DNA from: Agarilytica sp045430285
GTDB taxonomy: Bacteria; Pseudomonadota; Gammaproteobacteria; Pseudomonadales; Cellvibrionaceae
Direction: 5' to 3'
DNA: 64,000 bases
Assembly (NCBI GenBank): GCA_045430285.1
Contig: JAILXV010000001.1
Coordinates: forward strand, 744,001 to 808,000
A model generated the notes under the pieces. It worked only from the letters and a program-made list of their open reading frames with translations, made no database searches and was not told the origin of the DNA. The position numbers and the translations under genes were made by a program. Below, piece after piece: positions 38,767 to 48,155 of the stretch (within the stretch, counting starts at the first letter, position 1; every line of letters starts with the position of its first letter).

Positions 38767-39162
38767 CTATGGTAGTGCCGACATTACATTTTCCAGCTTT
38801 TGTCGCACCGTACTAGCCAATGTTTCGATTTCTGGCTTTTTTACTAGCTCCAAAACCGCACTGGGGTCCATGAACTCGACATGAGTTTCCCCAGTTTCGC
38901 CTACTCTAACGACAACGTTACATGGCAACAAAAGACCAATAGTGGGTTCGGCTGTCAAAGCCTGATGTGCAAGCGATGGGTTACAAGCTCCAAGAATACG
39001 GTATTCTTGCGTATCCAGATCAAGTTTCTTTTTCATCGTGGCCTTCACATCAATTTCGGTTAAAACGCCAAAGCCTTCTTTTTTTAGTTCTTCAGTAAGT
39101 CGCTGGATTGCAGCATCAAACGTTAGATCGACGATTTTTCCGAAGCTGTAATTGTTGCTCAT
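38767..39162 (-). CDS. DUF302 protein
   Basis: 131 residues. The segment FDAAIQRLTEELKKEGFGVL, then DVKATMKKKLDLD, YRILGACNPSLAHQAL and LLLPCNVVVRV are the conserved blocks of the DUF302 family. Function unknown; members are common next to metal-efflux and sulphur genes. Two conserved Cys (GAC and LPC) could bind metal. No signal peptide, so cytoplasmic. It is 78 nt from the CDF gene and may be read from the same MerR-type promoter upstream. Confidence 0.85.
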   Translation of the reverse strand: MSNNYSFGKIVDLTFDAAIQRLTEELKKEGFGVLTEIDVKATMKKKLDLDTQEYRILGACNPSLAHQALTAEPTIGLLLPCNVVVRVGETGETHVEFMDPSAVLELVKKPEIETLASTVRQKLENVMSALP

Positions 39163-39240
39163 ATCGGTATTTCCTCTGTTATCTATAGGGTTAATGTATG
39201 AATAAAACGCTATAACATTTACTCAAGAATCGTTGCCTGC

Positions 39241-40143
39241 CTAGGCGTTGAGACACAGAATGCGCCTTGCCCCATTTAGCACAATAGCAGCGATGATCAA
39301 CCCAATCGCTAAGTCAGGCATTTGGGACCCTGTCCAAGCAACGAGGCCTCCTGCCAAGATTACACCGGCATTGGCGATTACGTCATTCGCTGAAAATATC
39401 CAGCTCGCCTTCATATGGGCGCCCTGGTTACGCGATTTAAAGATCAACAATAGGCATGTAATGTTGGCTACCAAGGCCACGGCGCCCATACTCATCATGA
39501 GTGCCGAAACCGGCTCGCTTCCATAGATGGCTCGCCTTATCACCTCGAGCAAGACCCCTATGGCAAGAGCGAGCTGTAGCCAGCCGGAAAAGTGCGCCGC
39601 TTTGAGTTTCAGTTTTGCAGCCTTGCCTACAGCATATAATGACACGCCGTACACCGCTGCATCGGCAAACATATCCAGTGAATCAGCAATAAGCCCGGTG
39701 GATTGCGCCACAACGCCCACGCCGAACTCAAGCGTAAACATGACCGCGTTAATGGCCAGTAACCAGCGTAACGCCTGCGCTTCCCGTGCTTCATCGGATT
39801 TTGCAGCTTCTTGCACTTCCTGAACGGTTTCTTCGTCCACCGACTCAACTGAAACCAAATTGGCTCCAAGGCCCACAGACTTCATGGTTTTTTCCACTGT
39901 CTTCGCAATATCTGGATGATATACCCGCAACTTGCGGTTGGGGATGTCGAATTCAAAGGTGAGCGCCTCATCAAGGCTCGCAAATGCAGTGCGAATCAGG
40001 TTCTCTTCAGACGGGCAATCCATTTGAGGGACATTAAACACACTTACACGGCTTGCATCGGCTTTTTTAATATCGCCTTTCGGATTGGGGGGCGTGGTTT
40101 GATCATGGCCGCACCCACAGCAGGTCTTGGATTCTGATGACAT
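39241..40143 (-). CDS. CDF-family exporter with N-terminal HMA-like domain
   Basis: 300 residues from the ATG at 40143. A longer frame to 40173 would begin inside the -10 element, so it is rejected. The N-terminus has TCCGCGHD and an HMA-like fold with QMDCPSEENLIRTA (residues ~35-105), then a linker, then a CDF membrane domain with DSLDMFADAAVYG and FSANDVIANAG, in which D..D/N motifs replace HxxxD. This N-HMA CDF type is often paired with a CadR/PbrR regulator and probably exports Zn(II), Cd(II) or Pb(II). Divergent from the regulator and controlled by the operator between them. Confidence 0.9.
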   Translation of the reverse strand: MSSESKTCCGCGHDQTTPPNPKGDIKKADASRVSVFNVPQMDCPSEENLIRTAFASLDEALTFEFDIPNRKLRVYHPDIAKTVEKTMKSVGLGANLVSVESVDEETVQEVQEAAKSDEAREAQALRWLLAINAVMFTLEFGVGVVAQSTGLIADSLDMFADAAVYGVSLYAVGKAAKLKLKAAHFSGWLQLALAIGVLLEVIRRAIYGSEPVSALMMSMGAVALVANITCLLLIFKSRNQGAHMKASWIFSANDVIANAGVILAGGLVAWTGSQMPDLAIGLIIAAIVLNGARRILCLNA

Positions 40144-40172
40144 ATCCAGCTCTTGTTTGCAGGGTAGGCGCA

Positions 40173-40203
40173 AGTGTAAACTCTATAGCCACTATAGAGT
40201 CAA
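40173..40203 (-). promoter_or_regulatory. MerR-family promoter of the CDF gene
   Basis: On the - strand: -35 TTGACT (40203-40198), 19-bp spacer, -10 TACACT (40178-40173). Dyad ACTCTATAGC-C-ACTATAGAGT occupies 40180-40200 with one mismatch between arms. It belongs to the PbrR/CadR/ZntR operator class and lies in the divergent gap with the regulator gene at 40216. Confidence 0.88.
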
Positions 40204-40215
40204 TCGGCAAAGTTT

Positions 40216-40608
40216 ATGAGAATTGGAGAGCTGGCAAAACGCAGCGGTTGCTCGGTTCAGACCATCCGTTACTACGAAAAAGAAGGGCTGCTTGGTTCGG
40301 CATCTCGTAGCGCTGGTAATTTTAGGTTGTACGATCAGAACGGACTGGATCGACTCACATTTATCAAACGCTGCCGTAACCTTGATCTCTCATTAAAAGA
40401 AGTGAAGCAGCTATTGAAACTAAGCCATACTCCCAAGTCCACATGTGGCAAAGTCAATCAGATGGTTGAGCAGCATATTGAGCATGTGGAAGAAAGGATT
40501 ACGGAACTTGAAAACCTACGAAATCAGCTTCTTCGACTTAGAGGCAATTGCTCAGAAAATCGCACAATGGATCAATGCGGGATTATTAAAAATTTGGTTC
40601 AGAATTAA
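40216..40608 (+). CDS. MerR-family Cd/Pb-type regulator (CadR/PbrR-like)
   Basis: 130 residues. HTH MRIGELAKRSGCSVQTIRYYEKEGLL, dimerisation helix, and Cys77, Cys112 and Cys121. Cys at 77 and about 112/119-121 is the pattern of CadR and PbrR sensors, distinct from the Hg sensor at 23000. It should bind the dyad just upstream and activate the divergent CDF gene, and a near-identical dyad at 32868 suggests control of the FTR1 permease as well. The ligand (Pb, Cd or Zn) cannot be fixed from sequence. Confidence 0.9.
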   Translation: MRIGELAKRSGCSVQTIRYYEKEGLLGSASRSAGNFRLYDQNGLDRLTFIKRCRNLDLSLKEVKQLLKLSHTPKSTCGKVNQMVEQHIEHVEERITELENLRNQLLRLRGNCSENRTMDQCGIIKNLVQN

Positions 40609-40898
40609 GGGGGCGAGGGTAGACCCTTGCGGCTTCCCCTCGCGATTGAAGCGTCAAAGAACCGTTATGACGAAGTGCAAAAAGATACGTTATTCAAGTA
40701 ATTACTTAACAAGCTCAAACAAAATTATAAAACGAGTTAGTTGCGCTTTTGTTCGAGACACAACACTAGCGTCTCGCATTAGGTTCGAGAACAAAACGCT
40801 AAGAGGCTATTGCGTTGAGTCAAAAAACTTACCGATGGTTCTTGAACTAAACGTTTTAAATGGTATCTTAAGAGTGTTCCCTCTTTATAAGCTAAGTG
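40609..40898. other. Intergenic region with a long inverted repeat
   Basis: No gene supported; a frame through it overlaps the regulator and lacks a ribosome site. TTTTGTTC (40747-40754) pairs with GAACAAAA (40789-40796), and inside it GAGAC (40755-40759) pairs with GTCTC (40771-40775), giving an interrupted hairpin. It may terminate the regulator transcript or serve as the control region of the following operon. Confidence 0.5.
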
Positions 40899-41330
40899 AT
40901 GACACGTTCAAGCAAGCCTAAAAACGCCACAGTATGGGTATTTTTGCTGCTTCTCGCCTATATAGGCCAGATGCTAGGTGTTGGTGCGCACGCTTCGGTC
41001 ATGATGGGCGCCCCCAAGGAAGCACCTGCGATGTCTTCTTCATGTCATGGAGAAGGGCCTCATGGAGAGGGTCATCATGGAATGATGCACCAAGTGAATG
41101 AGCTTGAAAGCGCAGTGCATACCGATGAAATGGGTGACGGTTCTCGTAGCTCGCTTATGTCATGTTGTGCTGACAACTGCTCTATGCTCAGTTGTTTTTC
41201 TGTGAGTGTCATCCTTGAATCATTCGACACACGCAAGTTCACGCTTTCCTCTTCCAATAACTTCTTTGTAAACCACGCTTACCTTTCTAAAGTCTCTAAC
41301 TCTCTTTTTCGTCCCCCCATTATCAGCTAA
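40899..41330 (+). CDS. Exported His/Met/Cys-rich small protein at the head of the cus operon
   Basis: 143 residues from the ATG at 40899. A signal anchor (WVFLLLLAYIGQML), then a His/Met-rich segment (MSSSCHGEGPHGEGHHGMMH), Cys pairs (SLMSCCADNCSMLSC), and the C-terminus SNSLFRPPIIS shared with the three other small exported proteins. Met plus His suits Cu(I)/Ag(I) rather than Zn(II), matching its place ahead of cusCBA. Function inferred from position and composition. Confidence 0.75.
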   Translation: MTRSSKPKNATVWVFLLLLAYIGQMLGVGAHASVMMGAPKEAPAMSSSCHGEGPHGEGHHGMMHQVNELESAVHTDEMGDGSRSSLMSCCADNCSMLSCFSVSVILESFDTRKFTLSSSNNFFVNHAYLSKVSNSLFRPPIIS

Positions 41331-41456
41331 TCACAGGATAGTTGCGCCTGTTTGATCCGGTTTTTCCTATTCAAACCTAGGTGTTACTTGGGTGTATACC
41401 CGCTCCAAAAACCCATCTTTAACCCATTAATTGGAAAGTCTTACGAGGCTTCGTTT

Positions 41457-41945
41457 ATGAATTTTGTTGCAAAAAGTACGTGTGTGCTTGTGTTTGTGTT
41501 TTTGTCTGCCTGCTCGAAACTAGAGCCTAACGTCGGTAAGAAAAGTATTGAACTTGAAGTCTTTAAAAGCCCTACTTGCGGATGCTGCAAACTTTGGGTG
41601 GGACACCTGAAGGATGCGGGGTTTGCTCCCGAGGTAAGAAACCATAATTCTTTTGAAAGTGTCAAAAGAAAGTTAGGTGTTCCTAAGCACTTGCAATCGT
41701 GTCACACCGGCGTAAGTGACAGTGGTTATTTCTTCGAAGGGCATATTCCCCCTAAATTTGTTGCCGCGTTTTTAGATAATCCTCCAATGGATGCCATTGG
41801 GTTAGCGGTGCCAGGAATGCCTGCGGGGAGCCCTGGTATGGAAATGGGCGATAAATTTGAGCCTTATAGCATTATGTTGGTAAAAAAAGACGGTTCGAGT
41901 GAAGTGTACGCCGATGTGGCGTCCTTTGAGGAACAATACGAATGA
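41457..41945 (+). CDS. DUF411 lipoprotein, copper-binding type
   Basis: 162 residues from the ATG at 41457 (GAGG 8 nt upstream); a longer in-frame stretch upstream has no export signal. Lipobox VFLSAC, then the DUF411 core with SPTCGCCKLWVGHL and LGVPKHLQSCHTGV. The CGCC and C-H pairs probably bind copper. DUF411 proteins are regularly found with cus/cop operons. The stop overlaps the cusC start (ATGA). Confidence 0.88.
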   Translation: MNFVAKSTCVLVFVFLSACSKLEPNVGKKSIELEVFKSPTCGCCKLWVGHLKDAGFAPEVRNHNSFESVKRKLGVPKHLQSCHTGVSDSGYFFEGHIPPKFVAAFLDNPPMDAIGLAVPGMPAGSPGMEMGDKFEPYSIMLVKKDGSSEVYADVASFEEQYE

Positions 41946-43318
41946 AAATGAATATGCTCTTAAAAATGCGTCCCATAGCCCTGACGATTCTAGTGATTTG
42001 GAGCTGCATTCCGTTAAAAGGTTATGCCGCAAAATACAGTTTATCGGAAGCGATAGATACCGCACATATGAATGATCCCTGGCTAAAGGGAAGTCGTTAC
42101 CGCCAGAAAAAACTTGAATCTTTAAGCGCTAGTGCTGGCACACTGCCTGACCCCACCGTAAGCCTCAGTTTTGCAAACTTACCTACCGACAGCTTCGATT
42201 TTGGCCAAGAAGGTATGACGCAATTTAAAGTGGGGGTCAGCCAAATGTTTCCCCGAGGGAAGACCTTATCGTTACGCCAAGAAAAGTTAGAAAAACTGAG
42301 CCAAATACACCCTTTCGTTCGTGAAGATCGAAAAGCGCAGGTGGAAGTCACTGTCGCACACCTTTGGTTAGAGGTGTATAGGAATCAGCAAACCATTGGG
42401 CTTATTGAACGGGATAAGAGCTTGTTTGAGCATTTAGTGGATGTTGCGCAATCGAGCTATACCACTGCAACGGGGCGTACGAGACAACAAGATTTGGTGC
42501 GGGCGCAACTAGAACTGACTCGTATTGAAGACCGTTTAACAAAACTTCGGCAAAACCGCGAATCACAATTGGCGAGTCTTGCCGAATGGCTTAATGAATC
42601 CAGTCATACCTTACAGATAGAAATGCCCAAGGTTTTGAATCACGAAGGTTTAGGCCAAAGTGTTTTAGCACAGATAAATTCTTCGTTAGACGCGCAATAT
42701 TTAATTCAAGTGTTGAAGCAACACCCCAAAATACAGAGCATTGACAAGAAAGTGGGCGCCGAAGCCTCACAGGTTAAATTAGCCAAGCAAAGTTACAAAC
42801 CTCAATGGGGCATCAATGCGAGTTATGGCTACCGCGATAGCGACCCCATGGGAAATGACCGCGCCGATTTATTTTCCGTGGGTGTGCGTTTTGATGTTCC
42901 TCTATTCACTAACCAGCGACAAGATAAGCAAGTGCAAGCGGCTGCGGCCGAATACGAAGCAATCAAAACCGAACGTGCGCTGATGTTACGCCAACTGCGT
43001 TCAAGGTTTGAAACCGCCGAAGCACAATACCGTCGCTTATCAGATCGCCACACCTTATTTAATTCACGCTTACTGAAAGAAATGTCGGAGCAGGCTGAGG
43101 CATCGCTAAGCGCTTACACTAATGATGACGGCGATTTTGCTGAAGTTGTACGTTCACGTATCGCTGAACTGAACGCTCGAATTGAAGCGCTCAATATTGA
43201 CGTCGACATCCATAAAACTATCGCGCAGCTTGAATATTTTTTGGTGGCTCGCCCCAAAGTTCCAGAAAACGAAAAAGATCTGACGCTTTCAACACGCGCA
43301 GCACAAGGATCACATTAA
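41942..43318 (+). CDS. cusC: Outer-membrane factor CusC-type
   Basis: 458 residues, TolC/OEP family. Signal peptide, YSLSEAIDTAHMNDPWLKGS opening and two coiled-coil repeats. Overlaps the DUF411 gene by 4 nt and precedes cusB by 1 nt. Only distantly like the two CzcC proteins in the window. Provides the outer-membrane exit for the CusBA pump. Confidence 0.92.
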   Translation: MKMNMLLKMRPIALTILVIWSCIPLKGYAAKYSLSEAIDTAHMNDPWLKGSRYRQKKLESLSASAGTLPDPTVSLSFANLPTDSFDFGQEGMTQFKVGVSQMFPRGKTLSLRQEKLEKLSQIHPFVREDRKAQVEVTVAHLWLEVYRNQQTIGLIERDKSLFEHLVDVAQSSYTTATGRTRQQDLVRAQLELTRIEDRLTKLRQNRESQLASLAEWLNESSHTLQIEMPKVLNHEGLGQSVLAQINSSLDAQYLIQVLKQHPKIQSIDKKVGAEASQVKLAKQSYKPQWGINASYGYRDSDPMGNDRADLFSVGVRFDVPLFTNQRQDKQVQAAAAEYEAIKTERALMLRQLRSRFETAEAQYRRLSDRHTLFNSRLLKEMSEQAEASLSAYTNDDGDFAEVVRSRIAELNARIEALNIDVDIHKTIAQLEYFLVARPKVPENEKDLTLSTRAAQGSH

Positions 43319-43319
43319 T

Positions 43320-44972
43320 ATGAAACCCTCCAACAAACTTAATATCATGATCACGTCAGCCGCGGTTGGGCTAGTACTGGGTATCGCGACTACGCTCATC
43401 GTATCTGGAGGAAGTTCCGGCGGTGTGCATGCTACACCCGAAAAATATCCACTCTATTGGGTTGCCCCCATGGATCCGAATTACCGAAGAGACGAACCCG
43501 GAAAATCCCCCATGGGTATGGATTTAATCCCCGTTTTTGATGAAGGCGAAAAAACGAATGATGAAGGTCCGGGAACCATTTATATTTCACCCGATGTTGT
43601 GAACAATCTTGGCGTTCGTGCTCACCTTGTTGAACGAAGCCCGCTTCACAGTGAAATTGTTACTGTTGGCTACGTTCAATACGACGAAGATAAGCTGATC
43701 CATATACACCCTCGTGTATCCGGGTGGGTTGAAAAACTTTACGTAAAATCTACGGGCGATCCGGTGACTAAAGATGCACCGCTTTACGATTTATATTCCC
43801 CTGAGTTGGTCAATGCGCAAGAAGAACTGATGCTTGCTCTCGGTCGAAACAATCAACGTTTGGTGCAAGCCGCTGAAGATCGACTAAAGGCCTTGCAGAT
43901 TTCTTCCCAATTTATCAAAAAACTAAAACATGATCGATCAATTAGACAGACCGTGACATTCTATGCCCCCCAAAATGGGGTTGTTGATAATTTAAATATT
44001 AGGGAAGGTTTTTTTGTTCAGCCTGGAACGACTATGTTAAGTATTGGTTCCCTGGCGCAAGTTTGGGTCGAAGCTGAAATTTTTGAACGACAAGCCTCTT
44101 TAGTAAAACCAAACGACGACGTGACCATGACGCTGGACTATCTTCCCGGACAAACATGGAAAGGGCGTGTCGACTACATTTATCCGACGTTAAATAGTAA
44201 AACACGCACCGTTCGCATTCGTTTGCGTTTTGATAACCCTCAAGAATCGCTCAAGCCGAATATGTTCGCGCAAGTGACGGTACATACAGATAGCGCGGAT
44301 TCACTTTTAGTTATTCCGCGTGAAGCGTTAATTCGCACGGGTAAGCAAGACCGCGTGGTGCTTGCCTTAGGTGATGGGAATTATAAATCCATTGCAGTGA
44401 AAGTGGGTCGCATGGATAACGAGAAGGTGGAAATACTCGAAGGGATTGAAGAAGGCGAAAGGATCGTCACTTCAGCGCAATTTTTATTGGATTCTGAGTC
44501 GAGTAAGACTTCAGATTTTAAGCGCATGCATCATGGCGAAGGCGAACCTAAATCAGTTTGGGTTGCCGGCGAAATTCAAGCGCTTATGAAAGGACAGCGC
44601 AAGGTTAGCGCGAGTCATGAACCAATCGATGCATGGGAATGGCCAGCGATGACAATGGACTTCTATATAAACGACGACGTTGATATTGAAAGCTTGTCAC
44701 CAGGAACACAGTTACATATGGAAATCACAAAACGCCCAGATGGCCAGTACGAAATCTCAGGTGTTCATATTATTGCGTCTGACACTGATCACGGCAACGC
44801 CATGCCCGAAGACGATATGAAGGTGGATCACTCTCAGATGGACCATACCCAAACGGAGCATGACGACACGAATCATGAAGAGGTCGATCATTCCCAAATG
44901 GATCATAGCCAGGCGCATGATGGCGAGATGGAACATTCAAATGATCAACTAAACCATCATCAAGGCCATTAG
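43320..44972 (+). CDS. cusB: CusB membrane-fusion protein with fused CusF domain and His/Met tail
   Basis: 550 residues. N-terminal signal anchor, a heavy-metal-binding segment YWVAPMDPNYRRDEPGKSPM, the alpha-hairpin/lipoyl/beta-barrel body, then from about residue 415 a CusF-like OB-fold with WEWPAMTMDFYI (the Trp and Met pair used to hold Cu(I)/Ag(I)). The tail repeats MDHSQ and is rich in His and Met. In E. coli CusF is a separate chaperone; here it is part of CusB, so metal transfer to the pump is intramolecular. The ATG follows the cusC stop by 1 nt. Confidence 0.93.
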   Translation: MKPSNKLNIMITSAAVGLVLGIATTLIVSGGSSGGVHATPEKYPLYWVAPMDPNYRRDEPGKSPMGMDLIPVFDEGEKTNDEGPGTIYISPDVVNNLGVRAHLVERSPLHSEIVTVGYVQYDEDKLIHIHPRVSGWVEKLYVKSTGDPVTKDAPLYDLYSPELVNAQEELMLALGRNNQRLVQAAEDRLKALQISSQFIKKLKHDRSIRQTVTFYAPQNGVVDNLNIREGFFVQPGTTMLSIGSLAQVWVEAEIFERQASLVKPNDDVTMTLDYLPGQTWKGRVDYIYPTLNSKTRTVRIRLRFDNPQESLKPNMFAQVTVHTDSADSLLVIPREALIRTGKQDRVVLALGDGNYKSIAVKVGRMDNEKVEILEGIEEGERIVTSAQFLLDSESSKTSDFKRMHHGEGEPKSVWVAGEIQALMKGQRKVSASHEPIDAWEWPAMTMDFYINDDVDIESLSPGTQLHMEITKRPDGQYEISGVHIIASDTDHGNAMPEDDMKVDHSQMDHTQTEHDDTNHEEVDHSQMDHSQAHDGEMEHSNDQLNHHQGH

Positions 44973-44982
44973 GGAGAAAGTG

Positions 44983-47900
44983 ATGATTCAATCCATTATC
45001 CGTTGGTCTGTTGGCAATCGCTTTTTTGTACTTTTAGCAACCGTGATTTTAATTGGCGTGGGCTTATTTTCATTGAAACAAACGCCCGTTGACGCCATCC
45101 CAGACTTGAGTGATGTTCAGGTCATTATTAAAACTTCGTATCCAGGGCAAGCCCCCCAAGTGGTTGAAGACCAAGTGACATACCCGTTGACCACCGCCAT
45201 GCTCTCCGTACCCGGTGCAGTAACAGTCAGAGGTTTTTCTTTCTTCGGTGACAGTTATGTTTATATTATTTTCGATGAAGAAACGGATCTGTATTGGGCG
45301 CGCAGCCGTGTTCTGGAATACCTCAGTCAAGTCGCGCCGTCGTTGCCAAGCGCCGCCAAACCGCAACTGGGCCCGGATGCGACGGGTGTGGGCTGGGTGT
45401 ACATTTATTCACTAATTGATAAAACTGGAAAACACGACTTAAGCCAATTGCGAAGCTTGCAAGATTGGTTCTTGAAATACGAGCTGCAAACGGTGCCTGG
45501 CGTGTCGGAAGTGGCGGCCGTCGGCGGCATGGTGAAGCAATATCAGGTCACCATTAACCCAGAAAAACTGCGTGCTTTCGGTATTCCGCTCGCTCATATT
45601 CAAATGTCGATTAAACGCGCGAACCAAGAAGTCGGCGCCTCGGTGGTAGAAATGGCGGAAGCGGAATACATGGTGCGCGCATCGGGCTATCTTCAAAACA
45701 AAGAAGACCTTGCCAATATTCCATTGGGGGTAAACGATAATGGTACACCGCTATTACTCAAGGATGTTGCTGATATTGGCCATGGGCCGCAAATGCGACG
45801 CGGTATCGCCGAATTAAATGGCGAAGGCGAAACGGTTGGCGGTATCGTTGTGATGCGTTTTGGCGAAAATGCACAAACCACCATAGATGGTGTAAAAGAA
45901 AAATTAGCGCAATTAAAGCAAGGTTTACCGGAAGGCGTCGAAATTGTCACCGTATATGATCGCTCAGGCTTGATCAAACGTGCAATAAAAAATCTTTGGC
46001 ACAAACTACTCGAAGAGTTCATTGTTGTGGCCATCGTGTGCATGCTATTTTTATTTCACATTCGCTCCTCCCTAGTGGCAATTGTTAGTTTGCCGGTAGG
46101 TATATTAACGGCCTTTATCGTGATGCATGCGCAAGGGATTAACGCAAATATTATGTCGCTAGGGGGAATAGCAATAGCGATTGGCGCCATGATTGATGGC
46201 GCGATTGTAATGATTGAAAATATGCATAAGCATATGGAGAAAACGCCGCTCACCAATGAGAACCGTTGGAAAATTGTGGCCGATTCCGCATGTGAAGTCG
46301 GGCCAGCTTTATTTTTTAGTTTGTTAATTATCACAGTCAGTTTTGTTCCGGTTTTTACTTTGGAAGCACAGGAAGGGCGTATGTTTAGCCCCTTGGCGTT
46401 TACTAAAACTTATGCCATGGCCGCGTCTGCCGCTTTGGCCATTACCTTGGTGCCCGTGTTAATGGGGGTTTTTATTCGCGGGCGAGTTTTACCTGAGCAC
46501 AAAAATCCAATCAATCGCTTTCTTATTGGGGTGTACATGCCGACACTCAATAAAATTTTAACCTACCCAAAAGTCACCTTGGTTGCAGCGTTTATTCTGT
46601 TGTCGACCATGGTCTGGCCCTTAGGAAAAATTGGGAGTGAATTTATTCCGCCATTAGATGAGGGCGATTTAATGTATATGCCCACCACATACCCAGGAAT
46701 CTCCATCGGAAAAGCCCGTCAGTTACTTCAGCAAACCGATAAATTGATAGCGAGTGTGCCAGAGGTTGAATCTGTCTTTGGGAAAATAGGGCGTGCAGAA
46801 ACGGCAACTGATCCGGCGCCCCTCACAATGATAGAAACATTTATCCAATTAAAACCGCGTAGTGAATGGCGTGATGGAGTGACCACCGAAAGTTTGAAAA
46901 AAGAATTGGATGCGTTGGTTAAACTGCCTGGCGTCACCAATGCCTGGGTGATGCCCATTAAAACCCGTATTGATATGTTAGCAACGGGTATAAAAACCCC
47001 CGTGGGGATTAAAGTGGCTGGGCCAGACCTCGCCGTCATTCAAGATATTGGCCAGCAATTGGAAAAACTATTAAAAGATGTGGAAGGCACCGCGTCGGTA
47101 TATTCCGAGCGGGTCGCGGGTGGTCGTTATTTAAATGTGGATATTGATCGTGCAAAGGCAGCACGCTTTGGCTTGAATATCGCAGACGTACAACAAGTTA
47201 TCGCGTCTGCCATCGGCGGCATGAATGTCACTCAAACGGTCGAAGGCTTAGAACGTTATCCGGTAAATATTCGTTACCCGCAGTCCTATCGTAATTCTCC
47301 CGAACAATTGGTTTTGCTACCGATTGTCACTTCCCGAGGAGAACGTATTGCACTTGGCGACGTGGCAAATATTGTGATAGCCGATGGTCCACCAGGGATT
47401 AAAAGTGAAAATGCGCGTATCAATGGCTGGACCTTTGTCGATATCGATGGCGTTGATATCGGTAGCTATGTGAAAAACGCCCAGCGTATTGTAGCAGATC
47501 AATTAGATTTGCCGGCGGGGTATTCACTTAACTGGTCAGGGCAATACGAATATATGGAACGTGCAAAAGCGAAGCTTATGTATGTTGTTCCGTTAACCTT
47601 GGCGATTATTGCAATTCTCTTGTACATGAGTTTTCGTAGCGTAGCGGAAGTGGCGTTATTGATGGGGACGTTGCCCTTTGCCTTGATCGGCAGTATTTGG
47701 TTGATGTATTGGCTGGATTTTAATTTTTCAATTGCGGTGGGTGTTGGCTTGATTGCCCTTGCGGGTGTAGCAGTTGAAATTGGGGTGATTATGTTAGTGT
47801 ATCTTAATCAGGCGCTTGCCAACGTGTTGGACGAAAATGAGAACGCAAACAAGGTCAGCGAAGAGGGTATCCGAAGAGCCGTTATCGAAGGAGCAGCATT

Positions 47901-48132
47901 AAGAGTCCGGCCAGTATTGATGACTACGGGTGCCACCATTGTGGGTTTGCTCCCGATTATGATTGGGGAAGGAACAGGCTCAGAGGTGATGCAGCGTCTC
48001 GCCGCACCCATGGTTGGGGGAATGGTAAGTGCTTTGGTTCTTACTTTGTTGGTGTTACCCGCGATCTATTTTCTATGGAAACGATCGCTTTTCAAGTGTG
48101 GTCCAGAATCGACTGGTTCAACGTTAACTTAA
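44983..48132 (+). CDS. cusA: HME-RND Cu/Ag efflux pump CusA
   Basis: About 1049 residues, with the ATG at 44983 placed 6 nt after AGGGAG. Twelve helices, and the TM4 motif IAIAIGAMIDGAIVMIENMH, the monovalent (Cu(I)/Ag(I)) HME-RND type as opposed to the DFGxIVDG of the CzcA copies. The periplasmic part has GDLMYMPTTYPGISIGKA and RAETATDPAPLTMIET, typical of CusA. Exports Cu(I)/Ag(I) with CusB and CusC. Confidence 0.95.
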   Translation: MIQSIIRWSVGNRFFVLLATVILIGVGLFSLKQTPVDAIPDLSDVQVIIKTSYPGQAPQVVEDQVTYPLTTAMLSVPGAVTVRGFSFFGDSYVYIIFDEETDLYWARSRVLEYLSQVAPSLPSAAKPQLGPDATGVGWVYIYSLIDKTGKHDLSQLRSLQDWFLKYELQTVPGVSEVAAVGGMVKQYQVTINPEKLRAFGIPLAHIQMSIKRANQEVGASVVEMAEAEYMVRASGYLQNKEDLANIPLGVNDNGTPLLLKDVADIGHGPQMRRGIAELNGEGETVGGIVVMRFGENAQTTIDGVKEKLAQLKQGLPEGVEIVTVYDRSGLIKRAIKNLWHKLLEEFIVVAIVCMLFLFHIRSSLVAIVSLPVGILTAFIVMHAQGINANIMSLGGIAIAIGAMIDGAIVMIENMHKHMEKTPLTNENRWKIVADSACEVGPALFFSLLIITVSFVPVFTLEAQEGRMFSPLAFTKTYAMAASAALAITLVPVLMGVFIRGRVLPEHKNPINRFLIGVYMPTLNKILTYPKVTLVAAFILLSTMVWPLGKIGSEFIPPLDEGDLMYMPTTYPGISIGKARQLLQQTDKLIASVPEVESVFGKIGRAETATDPAPLTMIETFIQLKPRSEWRDGVTTESLKKELDALVKLPGVTNAWVMPIKTRIDMLATGIKTPVGIKVAGPDLAVIQDIGQQLEKLLKDVEGTASVYSERVAGGRYLNVDIDRAKAARFGLNIADVQQVIASAIGGMNVTQTVEGLERYPVNIRYPQSYRNSPEQLVLLPIVTSRGERIALGDVANIVIADGPPGIKSENARINGWTFVDIDGVDIGSYVKNAQRIVADQLDLPAGYSLNWSGQYEYMERAKAKLMYVVPLTLAIIAILLYMSFRSVAEVALLMGTLPFALIGSIWLMYWLDFNFSIAVGVGLIALAGVAVEIGVIMLVYLNQALANVLDENENANKVSEEGIRRAVIEGAALRVRPVLMTTGATIVGLLPIMIGEGTGSEVMQRLAAPMVGGMVSALVLTLLVLPAIYFLWKRSLFKCGPESTGSTLT

Positions 48133-48155
48133 TCATTAAAGGAAATGTATCCATC

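Noticed and set aside
40445..40921. A 158-codon + strand frame overlapping the MerR-type regulator and the gap
   Set aside because: Out of frame with the regulator, no start signal, no protein features.
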